A DNA stretch of 42,955 bases from an uncultured Collinsella sp. (GCA_900551015.1 URUI01000006.1:1-42955), one strand, 5' to 3'; counted from the stretch's first letter, positions 24,545 through 33,640 are shown. Notes: generated by a model not told the origin, from the sequence alone. Program-made: numbers and translations.

Positions 24545-25567
24545 ATGACGGCAAGCGACGCGACCGCGACAATTAAAAAGGGGAATTCGGAGCCCGGTTT
24601 CGATAAAACGGCTCAGCGCATCCTCAATCTTTTCTTTGTGCTCAACAGCTCCCCCGAACCGCTGACGACCGAGCAGATCGTCTTGGATTCTGACCTGGGA
24701 TATGGCTCGGGCAATATCGACTCGGATAAGCGCAAGTTTCGGCGCGATCGTGACAAACTGCTCGAGCGTGGCATCTTAATCAAGGAGGTTCGCCCCGCCG
24801 GTGCGCAGGAGACCGAGGAAAGCTCGTGGACAATCGACCGCGAGCACACGTTTGCTGCAGGCGGCCTCATCACCGCAGACGACGCCGATATCCTACTCAA
24901 CGCCATCGACCAGACGCTAGCGGCCGGCTCTTCCACCTTTGCCGCGCCGCTTGCCGATATTCGCTCCAAAATTGCCTACCTCACCGGCAGGACGACGGTG
25001 GACGAAGTACCGATCCGCCGCTCTCCCACCGTCGATGCGGTATGGAGCGCCTTTGCCGAGCGATGCGCGCTGCGATTTTTATATCAGAACGGACGCGGCG
25101 AGCAGAAAGAACGTACCGTCTGTGTCTACGGCATGTTCGAACGCGAGGGCGTGGCGTACTTCTGCGGCCTCGACAATGTCACCGACGACATCAGGACATT
25201 CCGCTGCGACCGTATCGTTCGCGCATGGCGTCCTTCGAAGGCCTACGCCATCCCTGCGGACTTCAACCTCAGCGACTACCTGTTCTTTGAATTCGATTTT
25301 GCCGACCGCCCGCCCGTTGCGGCTACGTTCTCGTTCGCCCCGCAGACGCAGATCGATATGATCAACGGCCTCACGCGCGGGCGAGGTGAGCTCGCACACA
25401 CCGATTCGGGATGGACTTGGACCGTTGACGTGCGCGATCTTGAAGCCGCCGCCTCATTTTGCATGGCCCACGCCACGGACGGCATGAGGCCCATGGCCCC
25501 CAAATCGCTTAAGCAGGCGTGGAACCACCTCATTGAAAGGACGGTGCACGAGCATGCCCGTGCGTAA
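24545..25567 (+). CDS. WYL-domain transcription regulator, PafB-like
   Basis: A 340-residue regulator with an N-terminal helix-turn-helix (about 20-85, AQRILNLFFVLNSSPEPLT... DKRKFRRDRDKLLERGI) and a WYL domain (about 165-260, LRFLYQNGRGEQKERTVCVYGMF..., TFRCDRIVRAWRPS). It overlaps a second WYL regulator by 14 bases. Paired WYL regulators of this kind in Actinomycetota are PafB and PafC, which act together as activators of the LexA/RecA-independent DNA-damage response. The neighbouring dinG helicase fits such a role. The proteasome genes often associated with pafBC are not in the window, so the name is only by resemblance. Confidence 0.85.
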   Translation: MTASDATATIKKGNSEPGFDKTAQRILNLFFVLNSSPEPLTTEQIVLDSDLGYGSGNIDSDKRKFRRDRDKLLERGILIKEVRPAGAQETEESSWTIDREHTFAAGGLITADDADILLNAIDQTLAAGSSTFAAPLADIRSKIAYLTGRTTVDEVPIRRSPTVDAVWSAFAERCALRFLYQNGRGEQKERTVCVYGMFEREGVAYFCGLDNVTDDIRTFRCDRIVRAWRPSKAYAIPADFNLSDYLFFEFDFADRPPVAATFSFAPQTQIDMINGLTRGRGELAHTDSGWTWTVDVRDLEAAASFCMAHATDGMRPMAPKSLKQAWNHLIERTVHEHARA

Positions 25568-26471
25568 ACTCACCAGCGAGCAGAGGCTCTCGCGCGCCAT
25601 CGACATCATGGAGGCCCTCTACGCCGCCGGCGAGAGCGGCATGACACGAACTGAGATTTGCAGTCGCTTTGACATCACGGGAGTGTCGCTCGACGAGATT
25701 CTCGAGATCGTCTCGACGCTCGCGGACCGAGAATCGGGTGCGCGCATCATCTGCGAATGCCACGGCGAGCGTGTGGTCCTCACCGGTGACGCCGGACGTG
25801 TGCTACCGCTGCGCTTGAGTACCGCCGAGGGCGCTGTGCTCAACCACGAACTTGAATCGTTGGGGATCGAGCCGCAGACGGCAGCTCGGATTCGACACGC
25901 TCTTCTACCCGAAGAGCTCGGCTATAACCAGTGCGTCTTTGACACCGTCAACCACGGGTCGCACTGGCAGCAGCTGAGCTGCGCCATTCAGGACGGCGTT
26001 CGCTGCCTCATCTCGTATCGCTCGATGGACGATGCACGGTCACGCGAGCGTCTGGTCGACCCCTTGCGCATTACGGCAAACGGCGACCAAACATACCTGA
26101 TTGCCTGGGACATCGCAGTCGATGAGCAGCGCACCTATCGCATGGATAAAATCGAGGGACTCGCCTTGACGGAAGACTCCGTCGTGCCTCACGCACCGGA
26201 CGTTGCATCCCTCCACGACTCCCTTGCCCGGACGCAGCGTAGCGCAAAGCTCTTGATGCCATTCGATATGGCGGAGCATCTGGACTGGGCCGGCATCACC
26301 CTCATCGAGCGCGGCGGTGCAGACATGGCAACGGTAACCGTGCATTACGGCTCCGAGCGTTGGCTATTGAGCCAGATAATCGCAGCGGGCGGAGCCATCC
26401 GCATCTTGGATGACCCCGCCCTGTCAAAGCGTCTGTGCGATATGGCAAAAACCCTCGTCTGTCCGCTTTAG
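25554..26471 (+). CDS. WYL-domain transcription regulator, PafC-like
   Basis: A 305-residue partner of the preceding gene. The N-terminal HTH (LSRAIDIMEALYAAGESGMTRTEICSRF) is followed by a WYL domain (CLISYRSMDDARSRERLVDPLRI..., TYRMDKIEGLALT) and a C-terminal extension with VTVHYGSERWLLSQIIAAGG, as in PafC. The ATG at 25554 lies inside the end of the first gene, so translation is coupled; a TTG 21 bases upstream is an unlikely start. Its stop overlaps the stop of the convergent dinG gene by three bases, leaving no room for a terminator between them. Confidence 0.85.
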   Translation: MPVRKLTSEQRLSRAIDIMEALYAAGESGMTRTEICSRFDITGVSLDEILEIVSTLADRESGARIICECHGERVVLTGDAGRVLPLRLSTAEGAVLNHELESLGIEPQTAARIRHALLPEELGYNQCVFDTVNHGSHWQQLSCAIQDGVRCLISYRSMDDARSRERLVDPLRITANGDQTYLIAWDIAVDEQRTYRMDKIEGLALTEDSVVPHAPDVASLHDSLARTQRSAKLLMPFDMAEHLDWAGITLIERGGADMATVTVHYGSERWLLSQIIAAGGAIRILDDPALSKRLCDMAKTLVCPL

Positions 26472-29362
26472 CGCCGCCGCTCGTGGCGTGCGCGCCACAG
26501 TTGCAGATAGTGACCGATCTGCGCCGATTCGATGCGCTGATAAGAGCTCGTGGGCAGCGACGTTAAGAACTTCTTCCCGTAGCCCTTCGTCACCAGGCGC
26601 GGGTCGGCCAGAATCAGCACGCCGCAATCGGTCGACGAGCGGATAAGGCGGCCGGCCGCCTGCTTAACCTCGAGCACCGCCTCGGGCAGCGAATAGCGTG
26701 CCCAAGCGCGGTCTTCGCGCAGGTTGCGCTCGCACGAGAGCGGGTCCGTGGGGCTCGAGAACGGCAGCTTGGGAATGATGACGCAACGCAGCGTCTCGCC
26801 GCTGGCGTCAAACCCCTCCCAGAAGGCCTTAAGCGCAAAAAGCGACGAGGTCGGCTCGTTGATAAACCGGTCGCGCAGGCGACGAGGAGATGAGTTGCGC
26901 TGCTGGCAGTTGAGTTCCAGACCCGCACGGGCCATCTTGGGCTCAACGCGGGCGTACAGGTCTTCCATGTCGCGCCGATTGGTGAACAACGTGAGCACCG
27001 ATCCGCCCATGGCAAGATGGGCGTCGACCAGCACGCGCTCGAGCGCCGTAAGATAGTTCTCACGATCGCGCGGATCGGGGATATCGCCCGCAACGACTAC
27101 AGCCATGTTCGAATCGAAGTCGTAGCTCGAGTCCAAGTGCAGCGATGAGGATGTTGAAGCACCGATGCGATCGAGGCCGACAGCATGGTTGAAGTGCTCA
27201 AAGCTTTTGGACACCGTCATGGTTGCCGAGGCAAAGATAGCCGTGTGAACCTCGGGCAGCCACTCGGTTGCCAAGGCCTCGCCAATGTCGATGCGCTCTG
27301 CGGTCATCGACTCTCCGCCGGCACGCAACCTGCGATTGACCTGCAGCGAATATACATAGTGTTCATCGGTGCCATCAATGATGAGTTTGAGGTTCTCGAC
27401 CAGCTCGTGCAGGCGGCGCGAGATATCACCCAGGTCGACAACAACCTCGGGCTTATCGGCAGCGACGGCTTGCACCAGAGCGTCGACGCTCTTGTCAGCT
27501 TGCTCCAATGCGTCGATGGCAGCGTAGGCCGACTGTAAGAAATCATGCCAGTCGTCAGATTCGCGCAGCTCGGGGCCAATCCATAGATTGGCATTGTCAT
27601 AACCCCCACGGGCACGGCGGCCGAGCTCGCGAACGCCATCGAACACGTCGGCGATCGCCATGCTCGCACGCGCAACCGTCGAGGTCGCCTTGGCAGTAAG
27701 GCCCAGATAGAGCGTAGAGCCCTCGGAGGTTGCCAAATCACGGGAAACCTGGCTTAGCGCGCCGGTGCTCGAGCCACCCAGGCGCTCAAACAGAACGCGC
27801 GATTCGTCCGCCGACACCACGCGCGCCCACTGGCGGCGCGCCTCGCGCTCGATGGAATGGGCCTCGTCGATTACCCAATGACGAATCGGAGGTAAAATCC
27901 TGCCCTCGGCCGCGACATTGCGGAACAGCAGGGAATGGTTGGTGACCACCACATCGGCATGTGCCGCACGACGGCGAGCACCGTGGACCAAACATTTATC
28001 AGGGAAAAACGGGCAGAGGCGACGGGCACACTCGCGCGAGGCCGTCGTAAAGTCGGGGCGGTTGACGCTGCGCCACCGAATGCCGAGCGAGTCGAGGTCG
28101 CCATCGGCTGATTGGCAGACGTACGCCATAATGACCGCGACCGCCGTGAGCGTGTCCGCCGGATCGCGCTTGGTGGTAATCTCGACCTGGCCTCGGCTCA
28201 TGCGCTCGAGCTTGCGCAGGCACGGATAGTGGTCATACCCCTTGAGAGCGCAAAATGACAGACCACCGTCCAGTTGCTCGGCAAGTTTTGGCAGCTCATG
28301 GTACATGAGCTGGTCGGCAAGATTGTTCGATTTGGTCGCAATACCAACCGTGATGTTGTTACGGCGTGCCGCCTCGGCAAAAGGCACCAGATAGGCCATC
28401 GATTTGCCGACGCCTGTGCCCGCCTCAATTACACGATGAGTGCCCGTGACCAACGCATCACGGACCTCGAGCGCCATCGCAATCTGCTCATCGCGCGGCT
28501 CGTACGTGGGATACATGCGATTAACCAGGCCGCCCGGGGCATAGTCCGCCTCGATTTCCTCGCGGCTCGGCATCTTAAGGACCGGCAGCTCGTCCGCATC
28601 AACGCGATCATCGGCGCGATCGGCCTTGAGAACGTCAGTACGAGCGGCGCTGAGAGAGAAGATAGAACCAAGGTTCTGCCCCGCCAAGAACGAGAAGATA
28701 GGACGATAGGACCAAGGCACATCCGGGTGCATGTCGGCTAGGCGCGCCATGAGGCCCTGGGGCAAGTCGGTGAGCGCCACGAGCAACACGCGCCATACGC
28801 CACACAGAGCGTCGACGTCGGCATTGGCACGGTGTGATACCGAGTCGCAGCCAAACAGATCGGCCATAAAAGACAGCTTGTGCGAGGCCAGGCGCGGAAG
28901 CGCGATGCGCGACAGCGCCAGCGAATCGATCCAAATATCGCTCACGTTGACGCCGCCTTTGACCGACTCGATAAACGAGCGGTCGAACGTGGCGTTGTGT
29001 GCGATCACCGGGCAGCCACCGACAAAATCGGCGAGAGCGGCGACGGCCTCAACCGCCGACGGGGCATCTGCAACATCGGCATTTGTAATGCTCGTGAGCT
29101 CGGTAATCTCGGCGGGAATCAGCTGCCTGGGATGCACGAAGGTATCGAAGCGGTCGATGACCTCGCGGCCCGAAAGACGGGCCGCCGAGATCTCGATCAG
29201 CTCGTTGTCCTGCACCGAAAGACCCGTGGTCTCGGTATCGAGGATAATCACATCTTCCTCGATAAGGCCGAAGGACTGCGTTTTGGCGCGGTCGGCAAGC
29301 GTGGCATAGGAGTCGATGACAAACTGCGGCGTTCCTGACGAAACCGCGTCCTCGATTAGCAT
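26468..29362 (-). CDS. dinG: DinG-family helicase with N-terminal DEDDh exonuclease domain
   Basis: A 964-residue XPD-like superfamily 2 helicase. The N-terminal DnaQ-like exonuclease domain (1-190) has DTETTG (42-47), HNATFD (122-127) and H177/D182, so all DEDDh residues are present. The helicase part has EAGTGVGKS (Walker A, 313-321), VIDEAH (497-502) and AAGRLIRS near the end (motif VI). Four Cys at about 381, 445, 450 and 457 (HYPC, ECARRLC, DKC) sit where DinG/XPD enzymes hold a 4Fe-4S cluster. Bacillus-type fused DinG proteins lack these Cys, so this one combines both traits. The start overlaps the ddl stop by seven bases, implying coupling to ddl. Probable role: 5'-3' unwinding in repair. 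Confidence 0.93.
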   Translation of the reverse strand: MLIEDAVSSGTPQFVIDSYATLADRAKTQSFGLIEEDVIILDTETTGLSVQDNELIEISAARLSGREVIDRFDTFVHPRQLIPAEITELTSITNADVADAPSAVEAVAALADFVGGCPVIAHNATFDRSFIESVKGGVNVSDIWIDSLALSRIALPRLASHKLSFMADLFGCDSVSHRANADVDALCGVWRVLLVALTDLPQGLMARLADMHPDVPWSYRPIFSFLAGQNLGSIFSLSAARTDVLKADRADDRVDADELPVLKMPSREEIEADYAPGGLVNRMYPTYEPRDEQIAMALEVRDALVTGTHRVIEAGTGVGKSMAYLVPFAEAARRNNITVGIATKSNNLADQLMYHELPKLAEQLDGGLSFCALKGYDHYPCLRKLERMSRGQVEITTKRDPADTLTAVAVIMAYVCQSADGDLDSLGIRWRSVNRPDFTTASRECARRLCPFFPDKCLVHGARRRAAHADVVVTNHSLLFRNVAAEGRILPPIRHWVIDEAHSIEREARRQWARVVSADESRVLFERLGGSSTGALSQVSRDLATSEGSTLYLGLTAKATSTVARASMAIADVFDGVRELGRRARGGYDNANLWIGPELRESDDWHDFLQSAYAAIDALEQADKSVDALVQAVAADKPEVVVDLGDISRRLHELVENLKLIIDGTDEHYVYSLQVNRRLRAGGESMTAERIDIGEALATEWLPEVHTAIFASATMTVSKSFEHFNHAVGLDRIGASTSSSLHLDSSYDFDSNMAVVVAGDIPDPRDRENYLTALERVLVDAHLAMGGSVLTLFTNRRDMEDLYARVEPKMARAGLELNCQQRNSSPRRLRDRFINEPTSSLFALKAFWEGFDASGETLRCVIIPKLPFSSPTDPLSCERNLREDRAWARYSLPEAVLEVKQAAGRLIRSSTDCGVLILADPRLVTKGYGKKFLTSLPTSSYQRIESAQIGHYLQLWRARHERRR

Positions 29363-30321
29363 GCAATGCCCGCTCGACGAAGGCCCATACGGATCAGGCT
29401 GTCACAGACCTGCGGGAACGTCATGTCGTCGGTGTGGCGGATCTCATCCGGATACAGCGACGTATCGGTCATGCCGGGAATGGTATTGGTCTCGAGGATA
29501 ACGGGGCCGTCCTCGCTCACAATAAAGTCGCTGCGCGAGATACCCAGGCAACCGAGGGCCTTGTGAGCGGCACAGGCAAGTTCCTGAGCGCGAGCGTAAT
29601 TCTCGGGTGAAATCTGCGCCGGAATGCGATGGATATCCGTAGGGTCGACATACTTCACGTCCAGATCGTAGAACTCGCAGTCCTCGGGCTTACGAATCTC
29701 GACAATCGGCAGGGCGCGCACGTCATCTTCGCCGTATACGCCGACGGTGACCTCGGTACCCTCGATGCACTTCTCGACCAGCACTTTGTCGCCGTACTCA
29801 AACGCCTTGGCGATTGCCGCGGGCAGCTCGGAGGGCTCATGGACCAGGGAAATGCCATAGCTGGAACCGTTGACGGCCGGCTTCACAAAGCAGCGCTCGC
29901 CACAAACCTCGACGATATGATCGATATCGACTTCATCGCCCACCTCGAGCGCAAGGCCGGGGGCAATGGGAATGCCCGCCTTGGCGTATAGGAGCTTAGA
30001 GACCTCCTTGTCGGCACCGCAGGCGCTGGCAAGTACGCCCGAGGCCGTGTAGGGGATACCCAGGGTCTCCATGGCACCCTGCATGGCGCCATCCTCACCG
30101 CCGGCGCCGTGCATGGCGATAAATGCCACATCGAAACCGCCGGTCGCCATGGTTACCATAAAATCATCGGCAGCCGTGTCGATCAGCTCCACCGAAGTGT
30201 AGCCGGCCTCCTTCAAGGCAGCCACGACGTTCTTTCCCGAATTGAGCGAGATCTCGCGCTCAGCGGAATGACCGCCCGCCAAGACCGCTACGTGCATGTT
30301 CTCTAGGTTTTTACCCGGCAT
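29356..30321 (-). CDS. ddl: D-alanine--D-alanine ligase
   Basis: An ATP-grasp ligase of 321 residues that makes D-Ala-D-Ala for peptidoglycan. Marks are GGHSAEREISLNSG (N-terminal D-Ala site), CFVKPAVNGSSYGISLV, EKCIEGTEVTVGV, FYDLDVKY (omega loop with Tyr of the D-Ala-D-Ala type) and ETNTIPGMT. It therefore looks like a normal D-Ala ligase, not a D-Lac or D-Ser resistance type. The ATG at 30319-30321 has GGAGGAG seven bases upstream. dinG follows with a seven-base overlap. The gene is divergent from rlmN across an 85-base promoter region. Confidence 0.96.
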   Translation of the reverse strand: MPGKNLENMHVAVLAGGHSAEREISLNSGKNVVAALKEAGYTSVELIDTAADDFMVTMATGGFDVAFIAMHGAGGEDGAMQGAMETLGIPYTASGVLASACGADKEVSKLLYAKAGIPIAPGLALEVGDEVDIDHIVEVCGERCFVKPAVNGSSYGISLVHEPSELPAAIAKAFEYGDKVLVEKCIEGTEVTVGVYGEDDVRALPIVEIRKPEDCEFYDLDVKYVDPTDIHRIPAQISPENYARAQELACAAHKALGCLGISRSDFIVSEDGPVILETNTIPGMTDTSLYPDEIRHTDDMTFPQVCDSLIRMGLRRAGIAC

Positions 30322-30361
30322 GGGCAGACTCCTCCTCTATAATTTCTGCAGCTGATACCAT

Positions 30362-30391
30362 ATTGTAGCGATACCCTCTACGTTTCCCCAA
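30362..30391 (-). promoter_or_regulatory. Promoter of ddl-dinG
   Basis: Minus-strand -35-like TTGGGG (30386-30391) and -10 TACAAT (30362-30367) with an 18-base spacer, 41 bases before the ddl start. It overlaps the upstream region of rlmN on the other strand. Confidence 0.5.
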
Positions 30392-30406
30392 AATCGAAAG
30401 GCTTCC

Positions 30407-31459
30407 ATGAATCCCAGGACTAAATCTCAGGACATTCGCGACTTGAGCCAAAACGATATTCGCGAGCTCGTGACCGAACTTGGCCAGCCCGCCTTCCGCG
30501 CGAAGCAGCTCATCGAATGGGTCTTCGAGAAGAACGTTTGTTCGTTTGACGATATGACCAACCTCCCCAAGGCTTTCCGTGAGCAACTTAAAGAGGCTTT
30601 TGCCTTTGATACGCCGACTGAACTCACCAAGCAGGTTTCCAAAGATGGCTCGCGCAAGTATCTGCTCGAGTACCACGATGGCATTCCCGTCGAGACTGTC
30701 GGCATGCCCCGTCGTAACAAGCTTTCCGTCTGCGTTTCCACCCAGGCAGGCTGCGGCATGGGCTGTGCCTTTTGCGCTACCGGTCTCAACGGCCTCAAGC
30801 GCTCTCTGACCGCTCAAGAGATCGTCGACCAGGTGCTTCATGTATCCAACGACTTTGGCGAGCGTGCCACAAGCGTTGTCTTCATGGGCCAGGGCGAGCC
30901 GTTTGCCAACTACGACGAGGTTCTCAAGGCACTGCGTATCCTCAACGACCCCGATGGCATCGGTATCGGCGCTCGTCACCTCACTGTCTCCACCAGCGGC
31001 GTTATTCCCGGTATTCGCAAATTTGCCGATATCCCCGAGCAGTTCACTCTTGCCGTTTCCCTGCATTCCGCCATCCAGTCGACGCGCAATAAGCTCATGC
31101 CCGGTGTTAAGAAATACACGCTGCTTCGCCTTCACGAAGCGCTTCAGCTCTACACCGAGAAGACTGGCCGCCGCCCGACCTATGAGTATGCCATGATCGA
31201 AGGCGTCAACGATACGAATCCCGAGATGCAGGCGCTCTGCGACTTCTGCGAGGGAACGCTGTGCCACGTTAACCTGATTCAGCTTAACGACATCGAGGGC
31301 AGCCCGCTCAAGCCGTCGCCGATTCATAAGGTTGAGGATCTTCAGCGTCGTCTTGAGTCCCGTGGCATCGAGACCACGATTCGTAACTCCCGTGGTAACG
31401 ATATTGACGCCGCTTGCGGACAGCTGAAGCAGCGCTTCAAAGTTCAGAAGAACGCATAG
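30407..31459 (+). CDS. rlmN: 23S rRNA (A2503-C2)/tRNA (A37-C2) methyltransferase
   Basis: A radical SAM enzyme of 350 residues that methylates C2 of A2503 in 23S rRNA and A37 in some tRNAs. The cluster motif CGMGCAFCATG is present (CxxxCxxC), preceded by VCVSTQAGC. VVFMGQGEP and TVSTSGVIPGI are family motifs, and the second catalytic Cys lies in DAACGQL near the C terminus. Length is normal. AAAGG lies upstream of the ATG. A reverse-strand frame of 408 codons over the same bases is a shadow. A parS-like site and a terminator follow the stop. Confidence 0.97.
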   Translation: MNPRTKSQDIRDLSQNDIRELVTELGQPAFRAKQLIEWVFEKNVCSFDDMTNLPKAFREQLKEAFAFDTPTELTKQVSKDGSRKYLLEYHDGIPVETVGMPRRNKLSVCVSTQAGCGMGCAFCATGLNGLKRSLTAQEIVDQVLHVSNDFGERATSVVFMGQGEPFANYDEVLKALRILNDPDGIGIGARHLTVSTSGVIPGIRKFADIPEQFTLAVSLHSAIQSTRNKLMPGVKKYTLLRLHEALQLYTEKTGRRPTYEYAMIEGVNDTNPEMQALCDFCEGTLCHVNLIQLNDIEGSPLKPSPIHKVEDLQRRLESRGIETTIRNSRGNDIDAACGQLKQRFKVQKNA

Positions 31460-31477
31460 GGGAGTCGCACCCCAATA

Positions 31478-31493
31478 CGTTTCATGTGAAACA
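31478..31493. promoter_or_regulatory. parS-like site, degenerate
   Basis: cgtttcatgtgaaaca matches the perfect parS sequence found at 33641 in 14 of 16 bases and lies between the rlmN stop and its terminator, 2.2 kb from the main parS cluster. It may bind ParB weakly. Confidence 0.45.
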
Positions 31494-31496
31494 TCG

Positions 31497-31537
31497 AACG
31501 GCCCCGGTTGCAGGATATGCAACCGGGGCCGTTTCAT
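31497..31537 (+). terminator. Terminator of rlmN
   Basis: ACGGCCCCGGTTGC pairs with GCAACCGGGGCCGT around a short loop, followed by TTTCATTT. Very strong stem. Confidence 0.85.
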
Positions 31538-31587
31538 TTATCGACCTCAATTTTGGACCAACTGCTACCTTTCCCATTATTTACGGA

Positions 31588-31629
31588 CAAAATAAAGGGC
31601 CCTTGTCTCATGAATCAGACAAGGGCCCC
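31588..31629 (-). terminator. Terminator of the parAB operon
   Basis: Minus-strand GGGCCCTTGTCT pairs with AGACAAGGGCCC (12 bp), followed by TTTATTTTG. It lies about 30 bases past the stop of the small gene that ends the par operon. Confidence 0.85.
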
Positions 31630-31650
31630 TCAAAATATGCAGGGTAATTG

Positions 31651-31662
31651 TTAGGTACCTAA
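31651..31662. repeat. 12-base palindrome TTAGGTACCTAA, copy 1
   Basis: A perfect 12-base palindrome overlapping the stop codon of the small par-operon gene. The identical palindrome, preceded by the same G, occurs at 35155-35166 between jag and yidC. Confidence 0.6.
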
Positions 31663-31913
31663 TAGCCTACATTTTCCCATTGGTTGCTAACCCAACCTTG
31701 ATTAATCTTGGGATTCTTCGTTACCTGAGCAGTACGCATGGCAACATCTTCTGTCATAACATCCATTTTCTTCTTTGAAGTATCGACGATATCTTGCGCG
31801 CTACGAAGCAAACGACCCCGAAGTTCATCGTCTGTCGCGATCTTATAGCCAGCAAAGGCACCAGCCGCGACAGTCGTCGCCAATGCAATCGCAGTTATAA
31901 TCTTATTCCTCAT
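31659..31913 (-). CDS. Small YtxH-like membrane protein at the end of the par operon
   Basis: An 84-residue protein with an N-terminal hydrophobic segment (about 4-22, IITAIALATTVAAGAFAGY) and a helical, charged remainder (DDELRGRLLRSAQDIVDTSKKKMDVMTEDV). The layout recalls YtxH-type small proteins, but I cannot assign a function. The ATG at 31911-31913 has AGGGGG six bases upstream and overlaps the end of parB by 11 bases, so its translation is tied to parB. The association with parAB near the origin hints at, but does not prove, a role in segregation or membrane attachment of the origin. Confidence 0.75.
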   Translation of the reverse strand: MRNKIITAIALATTVAAGAFAGYKIATDDELRGRLLRSAQDIVDTSKKKMDVMTEDVAMRTAQVTKNPKINQGWVSNQWENVGY

Positions 31914-32808
31914 CTTGGCCCCCTTGATCAAACTGAATCATTTCACCAAGAATACGAGAAAGCTCTTCTTCGTCTTTAAACTCAATTTCAATCTTATTCT
32001 TTCCACGCGAGCTCTTCACACGCACGTTGGTATTAAATACCTGGCGAAGCACACGGGCAGCCTTTTTAAAAGACTGAGGCGTTGCAGGCCTCGGCGTCTT
32101 AGGCGTCTCTCCGGCAGAAAACAATGAAGCAAGATTTTCTGTCGCTCTTACGGAAAGGCCCTCTGCAACAACCTTTTCTGCAAGTCGAATTCGAGCATCC
32201 TCATAGGGAACTGCAAGAATCGCACGTGCATGACCAGCAGTAAGTTTACCCTCAAAAATCATCTGCTGAACTACTTCGGGGAGATCGAGAAGGCGCAACG
32301 AATTTGTAATTGCAGAGCGTGACTTGCTTACTGCCTTCGACAATGCCTCCTGGGTCATACCGCTGGCATCAATGAGCTGGCGATAGCCCTTAGCCTCTTC
32401 GACGGGATTCAGATCAGAACGCTGAAGGTTTTCGATAAGAGCAAGAGCCAGCATCTCTTCATCATTAACATCTTTAATGATGACAGGCAGCTCCTCAAGA
32501 CCAGCAAGCTTTGACGCCTGGTAACGACGCTCACCAGCGATAATCTCATAGCCGTTTCCATGCTTGCGAACCAAGAGCGGCTGCAAAACGCCATGCTCTT
32601 GGATTGACTCGCTCAACTCGCGAAGTTCAGTTTCATTAAACTGAATTCGCGGTTGATTAGGGTTGGGAACGATATCCTCAATAGGTAGTTTTGTTACAGA
32701 TGCGGCATTTGAAGCAGATACAGCAGAACCACCGGTCTCATACTCGGCCTCTGAGACCAAAGCATTGAGTCCACGTCCCAATCCGCCACGTTTCTTTACA
32801 CTAGGCAC
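31903..32808 (-). CDS. parB: Chromosome-partitioning protein ParB (CTPase clamp)
   Basis: A 301-residue ParB/Spo0J protein that binds parS, slides along DNA as a CTP-dependent clamp and recruits ParA and SMC. Features: N-terminal RGGLGRGLNALV (ParA-contacting), VPNPNQPR, EIIAGERRYQASK (CTP-binding GERR motif), LALIENLQRSDLNPVEEAKGY, HTH region with SKSRSAITNSLRLLDLP, and a C-terminal dimerisation domain. All expected motifs are intact. It overlaps parA by eight bases and the small gene by eleven. Three perfect parS sites lie upstream of parA. Confidence 0.96.
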   Translation of the reverse strand: MPSVKKRGGLGRGLNALVSEAEYETGGSAVSASNAASVTKLPIEDIVPNPNQPRIQFNETELRELSESIQEHGVLQPLLVRKHGNGYEIIAGERRYQASKLAGLEELPVIIKDVNDEEMLALALIENLQRSDLNPVEEAKGYRQLIDASGMTQEALSKAVSKSRSAITNSLRLLDLPEVVQQMIFEGKLTAGHARAILAVPYEDARIRLAEKVVAEGLSVRATENLASLFSAGETPKTPRPATPQSFKKAARVLRQVFNTNVRVKSSRGKNKIEIEFKDEEELSRILGEMIQFDQGGQDEE

Positions 32809-33601
32809 GCTTGATCACCTCTTTTGCAAGGTTCATATACGCTTTTGCACCCTTATTTTGAGGTGCATAGGTAATTACCGGTTCTCCAAAAGACGGAGCT
32901 TCGGAGATTTTAACCGTACGGGGGATTAGCGTCTTAAATGCCTTATCACCAAAGTACGATTGAACCTCCTCAACAACCTGATTCGATAGAGAAGTACGCG
33001 AGTCATACATGGTCATAAGCACACCATAGGTGTCTAAGCCCTTGTTCAGACGTGATTTGACCATCTTCATTGACTCAAGCAGCTTCGTAACGCCCTCGAG
33101 TGCGTAATACTCACACTGGATTGGAATCAAAACGCTATCTGCTGCGGTCAGGGCATTGATAGTAAGCAGGCCGAGCGAAGGAGGACAGTCAATGAAAATA
33201 AAATCGAACTCGTCCTGAATCGGCTCAAGCAAATCTTTGAGGCGGGTTTCACGAGCAATTGCGCTTACGAGCTCAATTTCGGCACCTGCAAGCTGAATCG
33301 TAGCTGGAATTACGAATACCTTTTTGCAATTTGTATCAAGAACAAGCGATTCTGCCGGCACATCATTCAACAATGCATCATAGATGCAGTGATCAAGGTC
33401 TTCTTTTTCAATTCCAAATCCACTGGTACTGTTTCCCTGCGGATCAAAATCGACAATCAGTGTCTTACGACCCTGCTCACCCAGTGCTGCTGCAAGGTTT
33501 ACAGCCGTCGTTGACTTACCGACGCCGCCTTTTTGATTGATGATTGCAATGATACGCGTGTCTTTTGCGCTCTTAGAACGCTTAACGTCGCGAAATCCCA
33601 C
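32801..33601 (-). CDS. parA: Chromosome-partitioning ATPase ParA (Soj)
   Basis: A 266-residue Walker ATPase that binds DNA non-specifically and moves ParB-parS complexes. The deviant Walker A KGGVGKST with signature Lys (NQKGGVGKSTTAVNLAAAL), VDFDPQGNSTSGFG and FIDCPPSLGLLTINAL are all present. The short N terminus is typical of chromosomal Soj. The start is a GTG (33599-33601) with AGGAGG four bases upstream. Base composition of parAB and rsmG is lower in GC than the genes on either side. The gene is downstream of a three-site parS cluster that may also act as an operator for ParB autoregulation. Confidence 0.96.
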   Translation of the reverse strand: MGFRDVKRSKSAKDTRIIAIINQKGGVGKSTTAVNLAAALGEQGRKTLIVDFDPQGNSTSGFGIEKEDLDHCIYDALLNDVPAESLVLDTNCKKVFVIPATIQLAGAEIELVSAIARETRLKDLLEPIQDEFDFIFIDCPPSLGLLTINALTAADSVLIPIQCEYYALEGVTKLLESMKMVKSRLNKGLDTYGVLMTMYDSRTSLSNQVVEEVQSYFGDKAFKTLIPRTVKISEAPSFGEPVITYAPQNKGAKAYMNLAKEVIKRA

Positions 33602-33640
33602 GGTCCCTCCTGGTGTGTATTAAAGCTGTCAAACGGAGGA

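Noticed and set aside
29356..30321. Vancomycin-resistance type ligase
   Set aside because: The omega-loop reads FYDLDVKY as in ordinary D-Ala-D-Ala ligases and no vanH/vanX-like genes are nearby.
30311..31537. 408-codon minus-strand frame
   Set aside because: It is the antisense of rlmN, whose plus-strand translation has all radical SAM motifs; the minus translation matches no family.
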